Positions 6,615-13,752 of a stretch of DNA of 42,644 nucleotides are shown piece after piece; within the stretch, counting starts at the first letter, position 1; each line of letters starts with the position of its first letter. The stretch is from Streptomyces sp. NBC_01214 (GTDB taxonomy: Bacteria; Actinomycetota; Actinomycetes; Streptomycetales; Streptomycetaceae): positions 1 through 42,644 of the forward strand of contig NZ_JAPEOS010000005.1 in NCBI RefSeq assembly GCF_026340975.1. Reading direction: 5' to 3'. The notes beneath the pieces were generated by a model that saw only the letters and a program-made list of their open reading frames with translations, ran no database searches and was not told the DNA's origin. A program made the position numbers and the translations under genes.

Positions 6615-7166
6615 CTAGCGGGCGCTACGGGCCTCGCGTACGGCGCGGAGTCGGGCGGTGTGGACCTCGTCCCAGAAATCGGTTTCGGCCTGGTCGGCTA
6701 CCTCCTCGGCCGTGCCGTCGTACCGGTCGGCGGCGGCCGCGTACAGGTCGGCGACGGCTCCGGCCAGGGCGTCCCTGTCGCGCGGATCGGCGTCCAGTCG
6801 GGGAATGCGCGGGGCGCCACCGGACACGCTGAGGCCCTGCCCGCCGTTTGCGGCGTCGCTCCACTCGGCCGGGAGGTCCTGGGACCAGTGGATGCCGAAT
6901 GCCCGGCTGAGCACGGTCTCGGGGCTGTGCCATCCGTCGGCCAGGTGCAGGACATCGGTCACGGCTGCGGTGATGAGCTCCTGCCACATCGAACAGGGCA
7001 CGGGCGTCCACCTGTCGGCGTGCGGGCGGTGGTGCTGGGCGATGCGCCACCCTCGGCGGGCGCGGGCCGTGGGGGTGTCGTGCGGCCCTGCGTGGGCCAG
7101 GTGCTCGCGCACGAGCTCGGCTCCGCGTGCGGCGCGCTCGTCGGGCGTGGGGGTGGTGGTCTCCAT
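6615..7166 (-). CDS. Unknown protein, DLxHxAD paralogue family
   Basis: This is a 183-aa protein. It contains AAVTDVLHLADGWHSPETVL, closely matching SDLFHHADGLISP in 7780-8280 and ADLYHLADEQ in 2436-2927, and ends DFWDEVHTARLRAVREARSA. A 20-30-residue insertion rich in Gly and Asn (WSDAANGGQGLSV) separates two helical parts. ATG 7166 is preceded by AAGGGAA; an ATG five codons earlier overlaps this site and is less likely. It is the last gene of a three-gene operon. No signal peptide or membrane segment is seen. The function is unknown. Confidence 0.7.
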   Translation of the reverse strand: METTTPTPDERAARGAELVREHLAHAGPHDTPTARARRGWRIAQHHRPHADRWTPVPCSMWQELITAAVTDVLHLADGWHSPETVLSRAFGIHWSQDLPAEWSDAANGGQGLSVSGGAPRIPRLDADPRDRDALAGAVADLYAAAADRYDGTAEEVADQAETDFWDEVHTARLRAVREARSAR

Positions 7167-7197
7167 GTCGGTTCCCTTCAATGGTGTGTTGGTGGTG

Positions 7198-7226
7198 CCG
7201 GGGGCGGGTGCCGTTCCCGCCCCCGG
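7198..7226 (-). promoter_or_regulatory. Intercistronic AACGGCA-loop hairpin (gene 6615-7166)
   Basis: An 11-bp perfect stem (7198-7208 with 7216-7226) around AACGGCA lies between two operon genes. The CACCAACACC variant and AAGGGAA follow. Confidence 0.7.
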
Positions 7227-7241
7227 GAATCGCGGCGGACG

Positions 7242-7703
7242 CTACAGCTCGTCGTCGTCCTGGCCGGGGATGGTCAGGGTGAACGCGCCGCAGGTGGCGC
7301 CCTCGTCCTCGTCGCCCTGGTGCTCGTCGTGGGGGGCGTGGCAGTGCAGGCGGGTACAGATGGAGCTGCCGGGGGCAGCAGGGTTCTCACAATCGCCCTT
7401 GCCGCAGACAGGGCACCGGCCGAGGCATCCGGCGCCGTAGGTGCAGCGGGCGCCCACGAGGGTGCCGTTACAGGCGTCGGCGGGGCACGCGGGCTGATCC
7501 CGCACCGTCTCGCCGTCGGCCTGGTAGAGCTCCCATCCGTCCTCGTGGATGTCCACGGCCGTGAGCTGGTGCCCGTGGGCCGTGCCGTGCGCGACAGTGA
7601 CGAACTCGCCCTGCATCGCGGTGAACGCATCGCACGCGGCCATCTCGTCGGCGGCGTCGACCGTCACGAGTACATCCGCAGGTGCCAGGAATGTGAACTT
7701 CAT
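7242..7703 (-). CDS. Cys-rich unknown protein
   Basis: This is a 153-aa protein. The N-terminal 60 residues (MKFTFLAPADVLVTVDAADE, then ACDAFTAMQGEFVTV) look like a small alpha/beta domain. The rest is Cys-rich, with ACPADACNG, CTYGAGCLGRCPVCGKGDCE, SICTRLHCHAPH and a late Cys, enough for at least two zinc sites. It ends in an acidic tail (GQDDDEL). ATG 7703 follows GAAGGAT and the shared leader. It is the middle gene of the operon 8280-6615. A zinc-binding adaptor role is possible; no family is recognised. Confidence 0.7.
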   Translation of the reverse strand: MKFTFLAPADVLVTVDAADEMAACDAFTAMQGEFVTVAHGTAHGHQLTAVDIHEDGWELYQADGETVRDQPACPADACNGTLVGARCTYGAGCLGRCPVCGKGDCENPAAPGSSICTRLHCHAPHDEHQGDEDEGATCGAFTLTIPGQDDDEL

Positions 7704-7735
7704 CGATCATCCTTCGGGGTGCTGGTGGTGGTGGT

Positions 7736-7768
7736 GCCGGGGGGCGGGTGCCGTTCCCGCCCCCCGGC
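7736..7768 (-). promoter_or_regulatory. Intercistronic AACGGCA-loop hairpin (gene 7242-7703)
   Basis: A 13-bp perfect stem (7736-7748 with 7756-7768) around AACGGCA. It is followed by a CACCAGCACC variant of the downstream box. Confidence 0.7.
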
Positions 7769-7779
7769 GTCTCAGGGGT

Positions 7780-8280
7780 CTAGCTGGTGAAGCGGGCGGC
7801 GCGGGCGGCCTTCGCCTGAATGAACCGCTCCTCTTCCACCTCCTCGGACCATGCGGCGAACGCCATGTCAGTCAGGTGGTCGATGCAGATTTCGCCCGTC
7901 TCGGCGTGCGCGAGGATGGCCGTCACCGCACCCGCGATGAGTCCCGGCTGCCCCTCCTCGCCGATCCCGCAGAGGAGCGGGACCACGTTGACCGTGGCGC
8001 GCAGTTCCGACACGGCAACGTGCATGAGGCCAACCGGGCTGATCAGGCCGTCCGCGTGGTGGAACAGGTCGCTGATCACCAGCGCGAGAGACTCCCACTC
8101 GTAGCCCGGGGGAACCTCAGCGCCCTCGTAGTAGGCGTCGACCATGGCCCGGCCGATCTCGGCCCGGTCGCCGTGGGCGAGGGTCGCCCCGGCTGCGGCA
8201 GCCCGCTCGATGAAGAGCGCAGCGAGCTGGCTGCCGTTGTCGGCCCGCTCCGCGTTGGTGGTGGTCTCCAGGTTCATCAT
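7780..8280 (-). CDS. Unknown protein, DLxHxAD paralogue family
   Basis: This is a 166-aa acidic helical protein. The motif WESLALVISDLFHHADGLIS defines the family shared with 6615-7166 and 2436-2927. The C-terminus (AFAAWSEEVEEERFIQAKAA) has the same aromatic-acidic-basic helix. Two adjacent ATGs (8280 and 8277) follow AAAGGGG; 8280 has the better spacing. It is the first gene of the three-gene operon from the promoter 8359-8387. There is no transmembrane segment and no known domain. The function is unknown. Confidence 0.7.
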   Translation of the reverse strand: MMNLETTTNAERADNGSQLAALFIERAAAAGATLAHGDRAEIGRAMVDAYYEGAEVPPGYEWESLALVISDLFHHADGLISPVGLMHVAVSELRATVNVVPLLCGIGEEGQPGLIAGAVTAILAHAETGEICIDHLTDMAFAAWSEEVEEERFIQAKAARAARFTS

Positions 8281-8320
8281 GTCCGTCCCCTTTCAGGGGT
8301 GTTGGTGGGATTCGCCAGGC

Positions 8321-8343
8321 GGGCCGGGTGCCGTTCCCTTCCC
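8321..8343 (-). promoter_or_regulatory. Leader hairpin with AACGGCA loop (gene 7780-8280)
   Basis: GGGAAGGG (8343-8336) pairs with CCCGGCCC (8328-8321), with a 2x2 internal mismatch, around AACGGCA. The mismatch position differs in sequence from the other head leaders while the outer pairs are kept. Confidence 0.6.
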
Positions 8344-8358
8344 TCCCTGACAAGAACT

Positions 8359-8387
8359 AGATTACAGCAATAGACGATCACGCACAA
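8359..8387 (-). promoter_or_regulatory. Promoter of the 8280-6615 operon
   Basis: -35 TTGTGC (8387-8382), a 17-nt spacer and -10 TAATCT (8364-8359), identical to the promoters at 2268-2296 and 3423-3451. Confidence 0.65.
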
Positions 8388-8457
8388 CTCTGCGGCGCGT
8401 CGTGTCGCCACAAAACCGCAGGTCAGCGGCTTGTCGTGAGGGAGTCGCAGATTTCTT

Positions 8458-8475
8458 TTCGCGTGTACACGCGAA
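8458..8475. repeat. Plasmid-wide palindrome, copy 5
   Basis: TTCGCGTGTACACGCGAA, perfect 18-bp palindrome, 71 nt from the -35 box at 8382-8387 and just before repeat block B. Confidence 0.85.
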
Positions 8476-8522
8476 GTTGGTGACGGGGGCCGGGCCCCGG
8501 CTCATCGTCGTCGGCGGCCTGG

Positions 8523-8959
8523 CCGTGCTCGTGGTCCTGGTGCTCGTCGTGGTCAGGCTGTCCGGCGGCCTGTGCTGTCCCACCCACGGGCCTTGGGCTC
8601 GTGGTTGCCCACGGTGGTACGGGAGACAACGGACGACACGCTCATGTGCCACGACGAGACCCGCACCGACGCGGAGCGACCACACCGGCCGCCATGGGAG
8701 CGCGGCAGCTGCCAGCTCCCCGCCCGCCACAGACGGGCGGTGCGTTCGCCTCACGCTGCCGCATCCGTGACGGCGGGGGAACGGCGCCCGGCCCCGTACA
8801 CGCCCGGCAGACGGCCAACCTGGCCCCGGCCCGGCACCCCCCCTCCCGCCGCCGGCCGTCTTTTCCACACCGCGACGGGCCGCAGACGGCAACGGCGCCG
8901 GCCACGCATGCCATGTAACGGATGCCGCCCCACCCACCGGACCCACGCACCGAATCCGC
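8523..8959 (+). repeat. Three-copy non-coding block, copy B
   Basis: No difference from 4211-4647 was seen. As in copy C, a palindrome copy stands at the head of the block. The open frames here are not supported as genes. Confidence 0.75.
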
Positions 8960-9039
8960 AGCAGCCACCGCGTCGCACGTTCGGGCGGTACGGAACATCA
9001 GCCCGTTCGCTCAACTCGTCGCCCGGCGTTGGGCTGTTC

Positions 9040-9471
9040 ATGATGCGACTGAACTTGTCTGGGGCTGCCGCGCTGGCGGCCACGCTGGTGGTGCTGGCCG
9101 GGTCGCCGGCCAATGCTGCGGCCACGGTGCACTCGGCGTGCGAGCTGCGGGACGGTGCCCGGCTCTGCTACGGCGCGACGTTGGAGGGGGGCGGCCCGAT
9201 CGTGGAACTACGGATCAAGAAGATCCGGGGGGTGGACCACGCGCGGGCGATCGGCTGGATTCCCCAGGGTGGGCAGCTCTGGTTGGAGGTGCGCAAGAAC
9301 GGGGGTGCGCCGAAGCGGGTGAAGACGGTGACGGCGCCGAGGTACCCGACCAGCGGCGATCCCCTGATGACCACGGGGGCTGAGTGGGAGTACGACGGAC
9401 CCGGCGTGAAGATCCGGGCGTGCGCGGCGGCGCCTGGCGGGGGCATGTTGACCTGCACCAAGGCCAACTAA
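9040..9471 (+). CDS. Small secreted protein with signal peptide
   Basis: This is a 143-aa precursor. The N-terminus MMRLNLSGAAALAATLVVLA is followed by GSPANAAATVHSAC, a typical Sec signal peptide with likely cleavage after ANA or AAA. The mature part of about 110 residues is beta-rich with four Cys (SACELRDGARLCYGA, IRACAAAPGGGMLTCTKAN), which could form two disulphides outside the cell. Two ATGs (9040, 9043) are possible; the ribosome binding site is weak (GTTGGG). It stands alone, with a strong bidirectional terminator after it. The family is not recognised; a secreted inhibitor or surface protein is possible. Confidence 0.65.
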   Translation: MMRLNLSGAAALAATLVVLAGSPANAAATVHSACELRDGARLCYGATLEGGGPIVELRIKKIRGVDHARAIGWIPQGGQLWLEVRKNGGAPKRVKTVTAPRYPTSGDPLMTTGAEWEYDGPGVKIRACAAAPGGGMLTCTKAN

Positions 9472-9475
9472 GCAC

Positions 9476-9509
9476 GGGCGCCCGCCACGGTGGTCCGTGG
9501 CGGGCGCCC
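9476..9509. terminator. Bidirectional terminator
   Basis: A 15-bp perfect stem (9476-9490 with 9495-9509) and a 4-nt loop lie between convergent genes ending at 9471 (+) and 9531 (-). Confidence 0.8.
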
Positions 9510-9530
9510 GAGGTTGCGGATCGGCTCCGG

Positions 9531-10202
9531 TCAGTCCGCGGTGCGCGGATGGGTCACTGCCGCTTCCCGGCCGGGCAAGAGGTCGGCCGGGTCGTACGTC
9601 TTGCGGCCGGCGCGGATCATCGCGTCCAGCTCGTCCGGGTCGGGGATGCTCGTCCACTCCCGGCTGCCGGCGGGCGGGCCGGCCCACGTGTCCGCCGGTA
9701 GCGCCGCGATGCGCTGGGACTCCACGTCGCGCACGGTGGTCCGTACCCAATTCCGCGCGTGCCCGCTGGCGCCGACGATCCGTGTCTGAGGCACGCCGCT
9801 GATGGTGCCCACGTAGACGGACGCGGCCAGGGCCGCACGCGCCTCCTGGAGCCGGCCGCGGGCTGCCTTGGCCTGGGTCTCAAGGCTCCGGGCCAAGGCC
9901 TCCGCGTTGGCCACCTCGTCCCGGCAGCGGGCGATGTCCTCCACGCGCGCCTCGGTGTCCTCCGTCCACGGGTGGGAGAGGTCCACCTCCGCCTCGGCGT
10001 CGGTGGCGGCCTCGCCGATCCACACCCGCACCCGTACTCCGTCGTCGCCGGGGAGGACGGATACGAGGTAGTCGAGCATCCGCCGGGCATAGTCGACGGG
10101 CTCGACATCGGCCGGCGCGTCGTCCCGGCTCTGGCCGCCGAATGCCCAGGTTCCGACCTCGCCGGTGGCGCTGCGGTAGTAGCGGGTGGTGAAGAGCGGC
10201 AT
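9531..10202 (-). CDS. Unknown 223-aa protein with central coiled coil
   Basis: The N-terminal region (MPLFTTRYYRSATGEVGTWA, then YARRMLDYLVSVLPGDDGVR) looks globular. A helical coiled-coil segment (ARVEDIARCRDEVANAEALA, then RSLETQAKAARGRLQEARAA) follows, and the C-terminal part contains Trp- and Pro-rich sequence. ATG 10202 is preceded by GGAGG seven bases upstream. The gene is monocistronic. Its upstream region holds the dyads GATGCATC and CAATCT-AC-AGATTG. There is no membrane segment and no recognised family. Confidence 0.65.
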   Translation of the reverse strand: MPLFTTRYYRSATGEVGTWAFGGQSRDDAPADVEPVDYARRMLDYLVSVLPGDDGVRVRVWIGEAATDAEAEVDLSHPWTEDTEARVEDIARCRDEVANAEALARSLETQAKAARGRLQEARAALAASVYVGTISGVPQTRIVGASGHARNWVRTTVRDVESQRIAALPADTWAGPPAGSREWTSIPDPDELDAMIRAGRKTYDPADLLPGREAAVTHPRTAD

Positions 10203-10240
10203 AGAGGTGCCTCCAATCGGCGGCCGGCGCACGCCGACCC

Positions 10241-10292
10241 GATGCATCCAATCTACAGATTGAAGGCATCCCGTTTTGGAATTCGATGCATC
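10241..10292. promoter_or_regulatory. Dyad-rich promoter region
   Basis: CAATCTACAGATTG (10249-10262) is a 6-bp dyad with a 2-nt spacer, flanked outside by GATGC and GCATC. The 8-bp palindrome GATGCATC occurs at 10241-10248 and again at 10285-10292. These look like operators for the gene starting at 10202; the binding protein is unknown. Confidence 0.35.
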
Positions 10293-10313
10293 TTCACTCG
10301 CGGGGGTGACGCG

Positions 10314-10601
10314 TCACGGACCGGACAGAATGAAGATCACTTCCACCCGGCCGGCCGGCTGTCCGGCCTCGGGAGCGTGCACCCGGTACAGGAGCGTGAT
10401 GCGGTCGCCGGTGTCCTTCGCGGGGGCGGTGTTGATGCGGCGGAGCTCGGCGCCGGCGATCGGCTCGGTGGAGCTGGCGGGGTCGCGCGGGTCGACGGCG
10501 AGCGTGTCGAGTACGTCGTGGACGGCGCGGCGGCCGCCGGCGCTGAGGTGGGCCACCTCGTCGTAGAGCCGCGGTGGTACCTCGACGGTCCAGAGGGTCA
10601 C
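10314..10601 (-). CDS. ParE/RelE-like toxin
   Basis: This is a 95-aa protein: VTLWTVEVPPRLYDEVAHLS, then AGGRRAVHDVLDTLAVDPRD, AELRRINTA and DRITLLYRVHAPEAGQ. The strand-helix-helix-strand order, the LRRI segment and the C-terminal beta strands (RVEVIFIL) follow the RelE/ParE fold, whose members cleave mRNA at the ribosome or poison gyrase. GTG 10601 overlaps the stop of the upstream partner by GTGA, so the two are translationally coupled with the partner first, as in many toxin-antitoxin operons. The exact activity cannot be told from the sequence. Confidence 0.7.
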   Translation of the reverse strand: MTLWTVEVPPRLYDEVAHLSAGGRRAVHDVLDTLAVDPRDPASSTEPIAGAELRRINTAPAKDTGDRITLLYRVHAPEAGQPAGRVEVIFILSGP

Positions 10602-10924
10602 TCGGCGGCGCCCCGGCGCTCCAGGTGGGCGTAGAGCTCCTCCACGGGCGCCGTTTCCGACGTGCCGGCGAGCGATGCCGCGATGGCGGCCAGGACCTCG
10701 GGGCGGGTGCGCAGAGCGATCAGCCGACGCGCGTCGGAGATGACGGCGGCCTGTTCGGTGAACCTCGCGGCGTCCAGTCGGGCGTTGAACGCGACCAACT
10801 CGGCGGGGTCGATCATGGCGAGCTCGGCGCGGAGTGCGGCGAGCGTCTGCGGGCCTTCCCACTCCTCGACCCGGTACGGGTCCGCGTACGCCTTCGGCGG
10901 CGTCTCGTGCGGCAGGGCGCTCAT
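10598..10924 (-). CDS. Partner (putative antitoxin) of the ParE/RelE-like toxin
   Basis: This is a 108-aa helical protein: PYRVEEWEGPQTLAALRAEL, AMIDPAELVAFNARLDAARF and RTRPEVLAAIAASLAG. It resembles actinobacterial DUF6247-like proteins found before ParE-type toxins; this is a family impression, not a search result. No obvious DNA-binding motif (RHH, AbrB or XRE) is visible, unlike classical antitoxins. ATG 10924 follows GGAGGT. Gene order and the overlap with the toxin start support an antitoxin role. Confidence 0.6.
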   Translation of the reverse strand: MSALPHETPPKAYADPYRVEEWEGPQTLAALRAELAMIDPAELVAFNARLDAARFTEQAAVISDARRLIALRTRPEVLAAIAASLAGTSETAPVEELYAHLERRGAAE

Positions 10925-11038
10925 CGTGATGACCTCCGTGTGTCGACCGTCCCACCGTACGCCCCGGCTTGCCCTCCACGGGAGGGGGTGACGACCCCCG
11001 CCCCCGACCCACGTCGGCCACCGGACTGCGGACATGAA

Positions 11039-11077
11039 GCCGCCCCGGACCGGGGGAGGGGTGAGGTCCGGGGCGGC
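11039..11077 (-). terminator. Terminator of the 12378-11173 operon
   Basis: GCCGCCCCGGAC (11039-11050) pairs with GTCCGGGGCGGC (11066-11077), a 12-bp stem. The stretch 10925-11172 otherwise holds no supported gene. Confidence 0.65.
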
Positions 11078-11172
11078 CAGCAGAGTGGCGGCGGCGCCGT
11101 GGGGGTGCGGGATACCGCCGGCCACTCACCCGGGCCTCCCTTCGGGGGAAGTAGGGGCCCGGGGGTCGGGGG

Positions 11173-11652
11173 CTAGAGGGCGATGGAAGCCGAGATACAG
11201 GGGCCTGCCGCCAGACGAATCCGGCTCCACCCGGTAGCGAGGCGCTTCACCACCTCGTTCGTACCTGGGTCTGCCTCCACGAGCAGGCTCTTCACGCCGT
11301 CCAGGGCGAGCACGCTCACCGTGGCGTCGCGCTCGACCAGCGCGGCCGTCACGATGAGGCGGTGACAGTTGAACGCCTGCTGCACGTGCGCCGTCAGGTG
11401 GTGCGCGAGTTCCCCAAGCCTCTCGGCGCCGGCGGGGTACACGCCCCACACTCCGTAGGCAATTCCTGCATTGAAGCCGGCGCGCTCTGCCGACTCCTCG
11501 TCGTACCCGGGGTATCCCCATGTCGCGCGCATGCCCCGGGCGTCGGCGCGGGCCGCCGCGCGCTCGGCGAGCGAGAGGCCTGCGGGAACGTGGTAGAGAC
11601 GGGGCCGGCTGGCGACCGTCGCGCTGACGGGTAACGCCTTCGTGTCGCTCAT
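11173..11652 (-). CDS. Unknown 159-aa protein
   Basis: The N-terminal part contains SLAERAAARADARGMRATWG and the middle AGFNAGIAYGVWGVYPAGAE. Further on comes TAHVQQAFNCHRLIVTAALV, and the C-terminus is AGPCISASIAL. The N-terminal repeats of Ala/Arg suggest a helix. The start overlaps the stop of 11652-12137 by one base (TGATG), so translation is coupled; AGGAAGGG also precedes it. It is the last gene of a three-gene operon ending at the hairpin 11039-11077. No family is recognised and no signal peptide or membrane segment is seen. Confidence 0.6.
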   Translation of the reverse strand: MSDTKALPVSATVASRPRLYHVPAGLSLAERAAARADARGMRATWGYPGYDEESAERAGFNAGIAYGVWGVYPAGAERLGELAHHLTAHVQQAFNCHRLIVTAALVERDATVSVLALDGVKSLLVEADPGTNEVVKRLATGWSRIRLAAGPCISASIAL

Positions 11653-12137
11653 CAGAACCCTTCCTCGCTGTAGCTGTGGTCATCGCTCGCGGTGCGCCGA
11701 AGAGACGCCTTAAGATCCGCCGGGTCGGCCAGGCTCGTCAGCAGACCCGGCGGGTTCATCCAGTGACCGACTCGGGATTCCCGCACTCCACCGGGCTGCG
11801 ACATGACCAGCCAGAAACCGTCACCGATCGGGGTCGTGCCCGGCTCCTGCCAGGTCTCGGCCGTCCCCTGGGGCACAAAGACGTAGGTACGGCCCGACGA
11901 CAGGTCGGCGAGCACGGGCCGGTGCTTCCACGCGAGCGGGCCCATGTCCCCCATAACGGCCAACAGGCGGTCGTACGGCATGGCTACCGCGTCCCACTCT
12001 CGTCCAGCCGGTACCAGCGCCACCCCCAAGGCCCCGTCCCACTCCTCCCACACTGCGTCAGGGGTGTGGTGGGCACTGGCAATCCAGTGGGCACCTACGT
12101 TCGCGGCGTCGCGCCGCCGGGCGAGCTCTCCAGTCAT
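11652..12137 (-). CDS. Unknown 161-aa protein
   Basis: The product starts MTGELARRRDAANVGAHWIA and contains WEEWDGALGVALVPAG, MPYDRLLAVMGDMGPLAWKH, YVFVPQGTAETW and DGFWLVMSQPGG. The pattern of hydrophobic strands and Trp/Pro loops resembles actinobacterial proteins related to bifunctional DNA primase/polymerase N-terminal domains or to small plasmid proteins of about 150 residues, but the catalytic Asp-x-Asp is not evident, so I leave it unnamed. ATG 12137 lies one base after the stop of 12139-12378. It is the middle gene of the operon. Confidence 0.55.
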   Translation of the reverse strand: MTGELARRRDAANVGAHWIASAHHTPDAVWEEWDGALGVALVPAGREWDAVAMPYDRLLAVMGDMGPLAWKHRPVLADLSSGRTYVFVPQGTAETWQEPGTTPIGDGFWLVMSQPGGVRESRVGHWMNPPGLLTSLADPADLKASLRRTASDDHSYSEEGF

Positions 12138-12138
12138 C

Positions 12139-12378
12139 TCAGGACCCCCAGTTAGCCGGGCATGATCCGCAGACCTTGACGGCCCAACCGAGGCGGCCGG
12201 CGCCCTCGGATGCGGTGTACGCGTAACCTCCGGGCCGTAGCCCGCTCTTGGAGCCGCAGCGGGCGCATTCCTCCCCGCGTAAGCGGGAGGTCTGCGCGTG
12301 GGTGGCCCGTAGCGGGTCCAGTACTCCACTGCGGATGTCTGCTCGTGATGACGGTGTGCCTGCGGCGCCTTCTGGCAT
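12139..12378 (-). CDS. 79-aa zinc-ribbon protein
   Basis: The C-terminal half has ECARCGSKSGLRPGG and KVCGSCPANWGS, two CxxC knuckles about 30 residues apart, a classic zinc ribbon. ATG 12378 (MPEGAAGTPSSRADIRSG) was chosen because AGGGA lies eight bases upstream; ATG 12471 would extend the product by 31 residues of less coding-like sequence and has no ribosome binding site. It is the first gene of the operon running to 11173. A palindrome at 12484-12498 lies upstream, between it and the divergent XRE gene. Confidence 0.55.
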   Translation of the reverse strand: MPEGAAGTPSSRADIRSGVLDPLRATHAQTSRLRGEECARCGSKSGLRPGGYAYTASEGAGRLGWAVKVCGSCPANWGS

Positions 12379-12483
12379 CGGCTCGATCCCTGTCGTCCGG
12401 GCTCGGTGGGGGACCACACGACCGGTCGAATGATCACTTAAAGCGCGCACTCCGGCACCGCGTGTAGCCATGGAATACACTGC

Positions 12484-12498
12484 CATTGAAATTCAATG
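12484..12498. promoter_or_regulatory. Operator-like palindrome between divergent genes
   Basis: CATTGAAATTCAATG: 7-bp arms around one base, AT-rich against the surroundings, between the zinc-ribbon operon (-) and the XRE/DUF5753 gene (+). The XRE protein is the obvious candidate ligand. Confidence 0.45.
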
Positions 12499-12638
12499 AG
12501 CGGTACCCGAACGACTGAATTCCCCCCCGACCGGGTGAGGTTCCATGAGGGGATTACGAGGTGTCGACTCCCGCGTACGCTCTCCCCGTTGACGGCTCCG
12601 CCGCGCCACGCAGCGGCGGACACAGACAAGGGGGCGAT

Positions 12639-13520
12639 GTGACCGAACGAGGGACTACGGGCGCGGCCGGCCGCATGCTGATCGCTCGCGGCCTCCAAGC
12701 TCTCCTCGCGCGGTCGGACCGCAAACAGAACGAGGTCGCCAAGCTCGCGGGGGTGAGCGTCGGCACCGTCAACCGCTACATGGGGTGGCAGGACCGGGCG
12801 AGACTCCGTGTGCCGACCATGAGAGCCATCGCGGAAGCCTGTGGGGCGACGGCGAGCGAGCGGGACGCCCTGGTCCGGCTCGTCACCGATCAGGAATCCG
12901 GCTGGTGGATGGATCATCCAGCGGTGCCCGAAATCCTTGATCCCCTGGTCTCCTTTGAGGCCTACGCGGAGTTCGAAAACGTGTGGGCGAACTCGCTGGT
13001 TCCGGGGCTCCTACAGACACGCCGCTATGCCCTGGCCCTCCATCAAGCCAGCAACGTGCGCCTCGACTCCGAGACGATCACGAGCCGGGTGGACACCCGA
13101 ATGAAGCGGCAAGCCGCGGTCTTGGACCGAACGCCGGCTCTGCACCTCTGGGTGATCCTCGATCAGGCAGTTTTCCGCCGGTCCGTGGGAGATCCCTCGG
13201 TGATGGTGGAGCAGATCGACCATCTGTGCACGATGAGCGAACGGCCGAACGTAGACATCCAGGTTCTGCCGGCCTCGATCGGCGCCCACGCGGCTGGCTC
13301 CGGCGGGCACTTCGTGGTTCTCGGCCGGGACGACGAGAGCAACCCCATGGCATCCATGTCTGTGGTGTACCTCGAACTCCACCGGAAGGGCATCTATCTC
13401 GACGCCCCCACCGACGTAGCCGACTACAAGATCATGTTTGACTACCTCCGCCGCGATGCGGCGGGGCCCGCACAAAGCATCACCCTGATGCAACAGGCAC
13501 GACAGGAGCACACCCGATGA
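12639..13520 (+). CDS. XRE-family regulator with DUF5753 (Scr1-type) ligand domain
   Basis: This is a 293-aa protein. The N-terminal helix-turn-helix is QNEVAKLAGVSVGTVNRYMG (about residues 30-55). The rest matches the DUF5753 pattern: WWMDHPAVPEILDPLVSFEA, YAEFENVWANSLVPGLLQTR, HLWVILDQAVFRR, RPNVDIQVLPASIGAHAAGS and VVYLELHRKGIYLDAP. GTG 12639 follows AGGGGG; an earlier GTG at 12561 lacks a site. Such proteins are widespread in Streptomyces beside DUF397 genes and affect development and antibiotic production. Its stop overlaps the next start by ATGA. Confidence 0.88.
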   Translation: MTERGTTGAAGRMLIARGLQALLARSDRKQNEVAKLAGVSVGTVNRYMGWQDRARLRVPTMRAIAEACGATASERDALVRLVTDQESGWWMDHPAVPEILDPLVSFEAYAEFENVWANSLVPGLLQTRRYALALHQASNVRLDSETITSRVDTRMKRQAAVLDRTPALHLWVILDQAVFRRSVGDPSVMVEQIDHLCTMSERPNVDIQVLPASIGAHAAGSGGHFVVLGRDDESNPMASMSVVYLELHRKGIYLDAPTDVADYKIMFDYLRRDAAGPAQSITLMQQARQEHTR

Positions 13521-13732
13521 CCCCCCAGAGCGCCCCTACCGCCGCCGAGCTCGCGGCCGCCCCTTGGAGGACGAGTAGCTACAGCGCGGCAGAAAACGAA
13601 TGCGTCGAAGTCGCTCCCGTCGGCGTGTGGGTAGGCCTTCGGGACTCGAAGCGACCCCACGGCGATGTGGTGGCCGTGCCGGCGGAAGCCTTCGCCGCGG
13701 TGGTTGACGCACTTCGGAACGGGACGCTTTGA
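13517..13732 (+). CDS. DUF397 protein
   Basis: This is a 71-aa protein. The segments AELAAAPWRTSSYSAAENEC, VEVAPVGVWVGLRDSKRPHG and VPAEAFAAVVDALRNG match the DUF397 consensus (W..SS.S...G.CVEVA.....V.VRDSK.P.G....F....W..F). It overlaps the XRE gene by ATGA, so the two are co-translated. DUF397 proteins act with their XRE partners, which they are thought to bind, in a toxin-antitoxin-like or signalling pair. A strong terminator follows. Confidence 0.88.
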   Translation: MTPQSAPTAAELAAAPWRTSSYSAAENECVEVAPVGVWVGLRDSKRPHGDVVAVPAEAFAAVVDALRNGTL

Positions 13733-13752
13733 GTCGCTGAACGCTGACGCAA

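Noticed and set aside
9208..9750. 180-codon minus-strand frame opposite the secreted-protein gene
   Set aside because: It crosses the strong terminator 9476-9509 and is antisense to a clear signal peptide gene.
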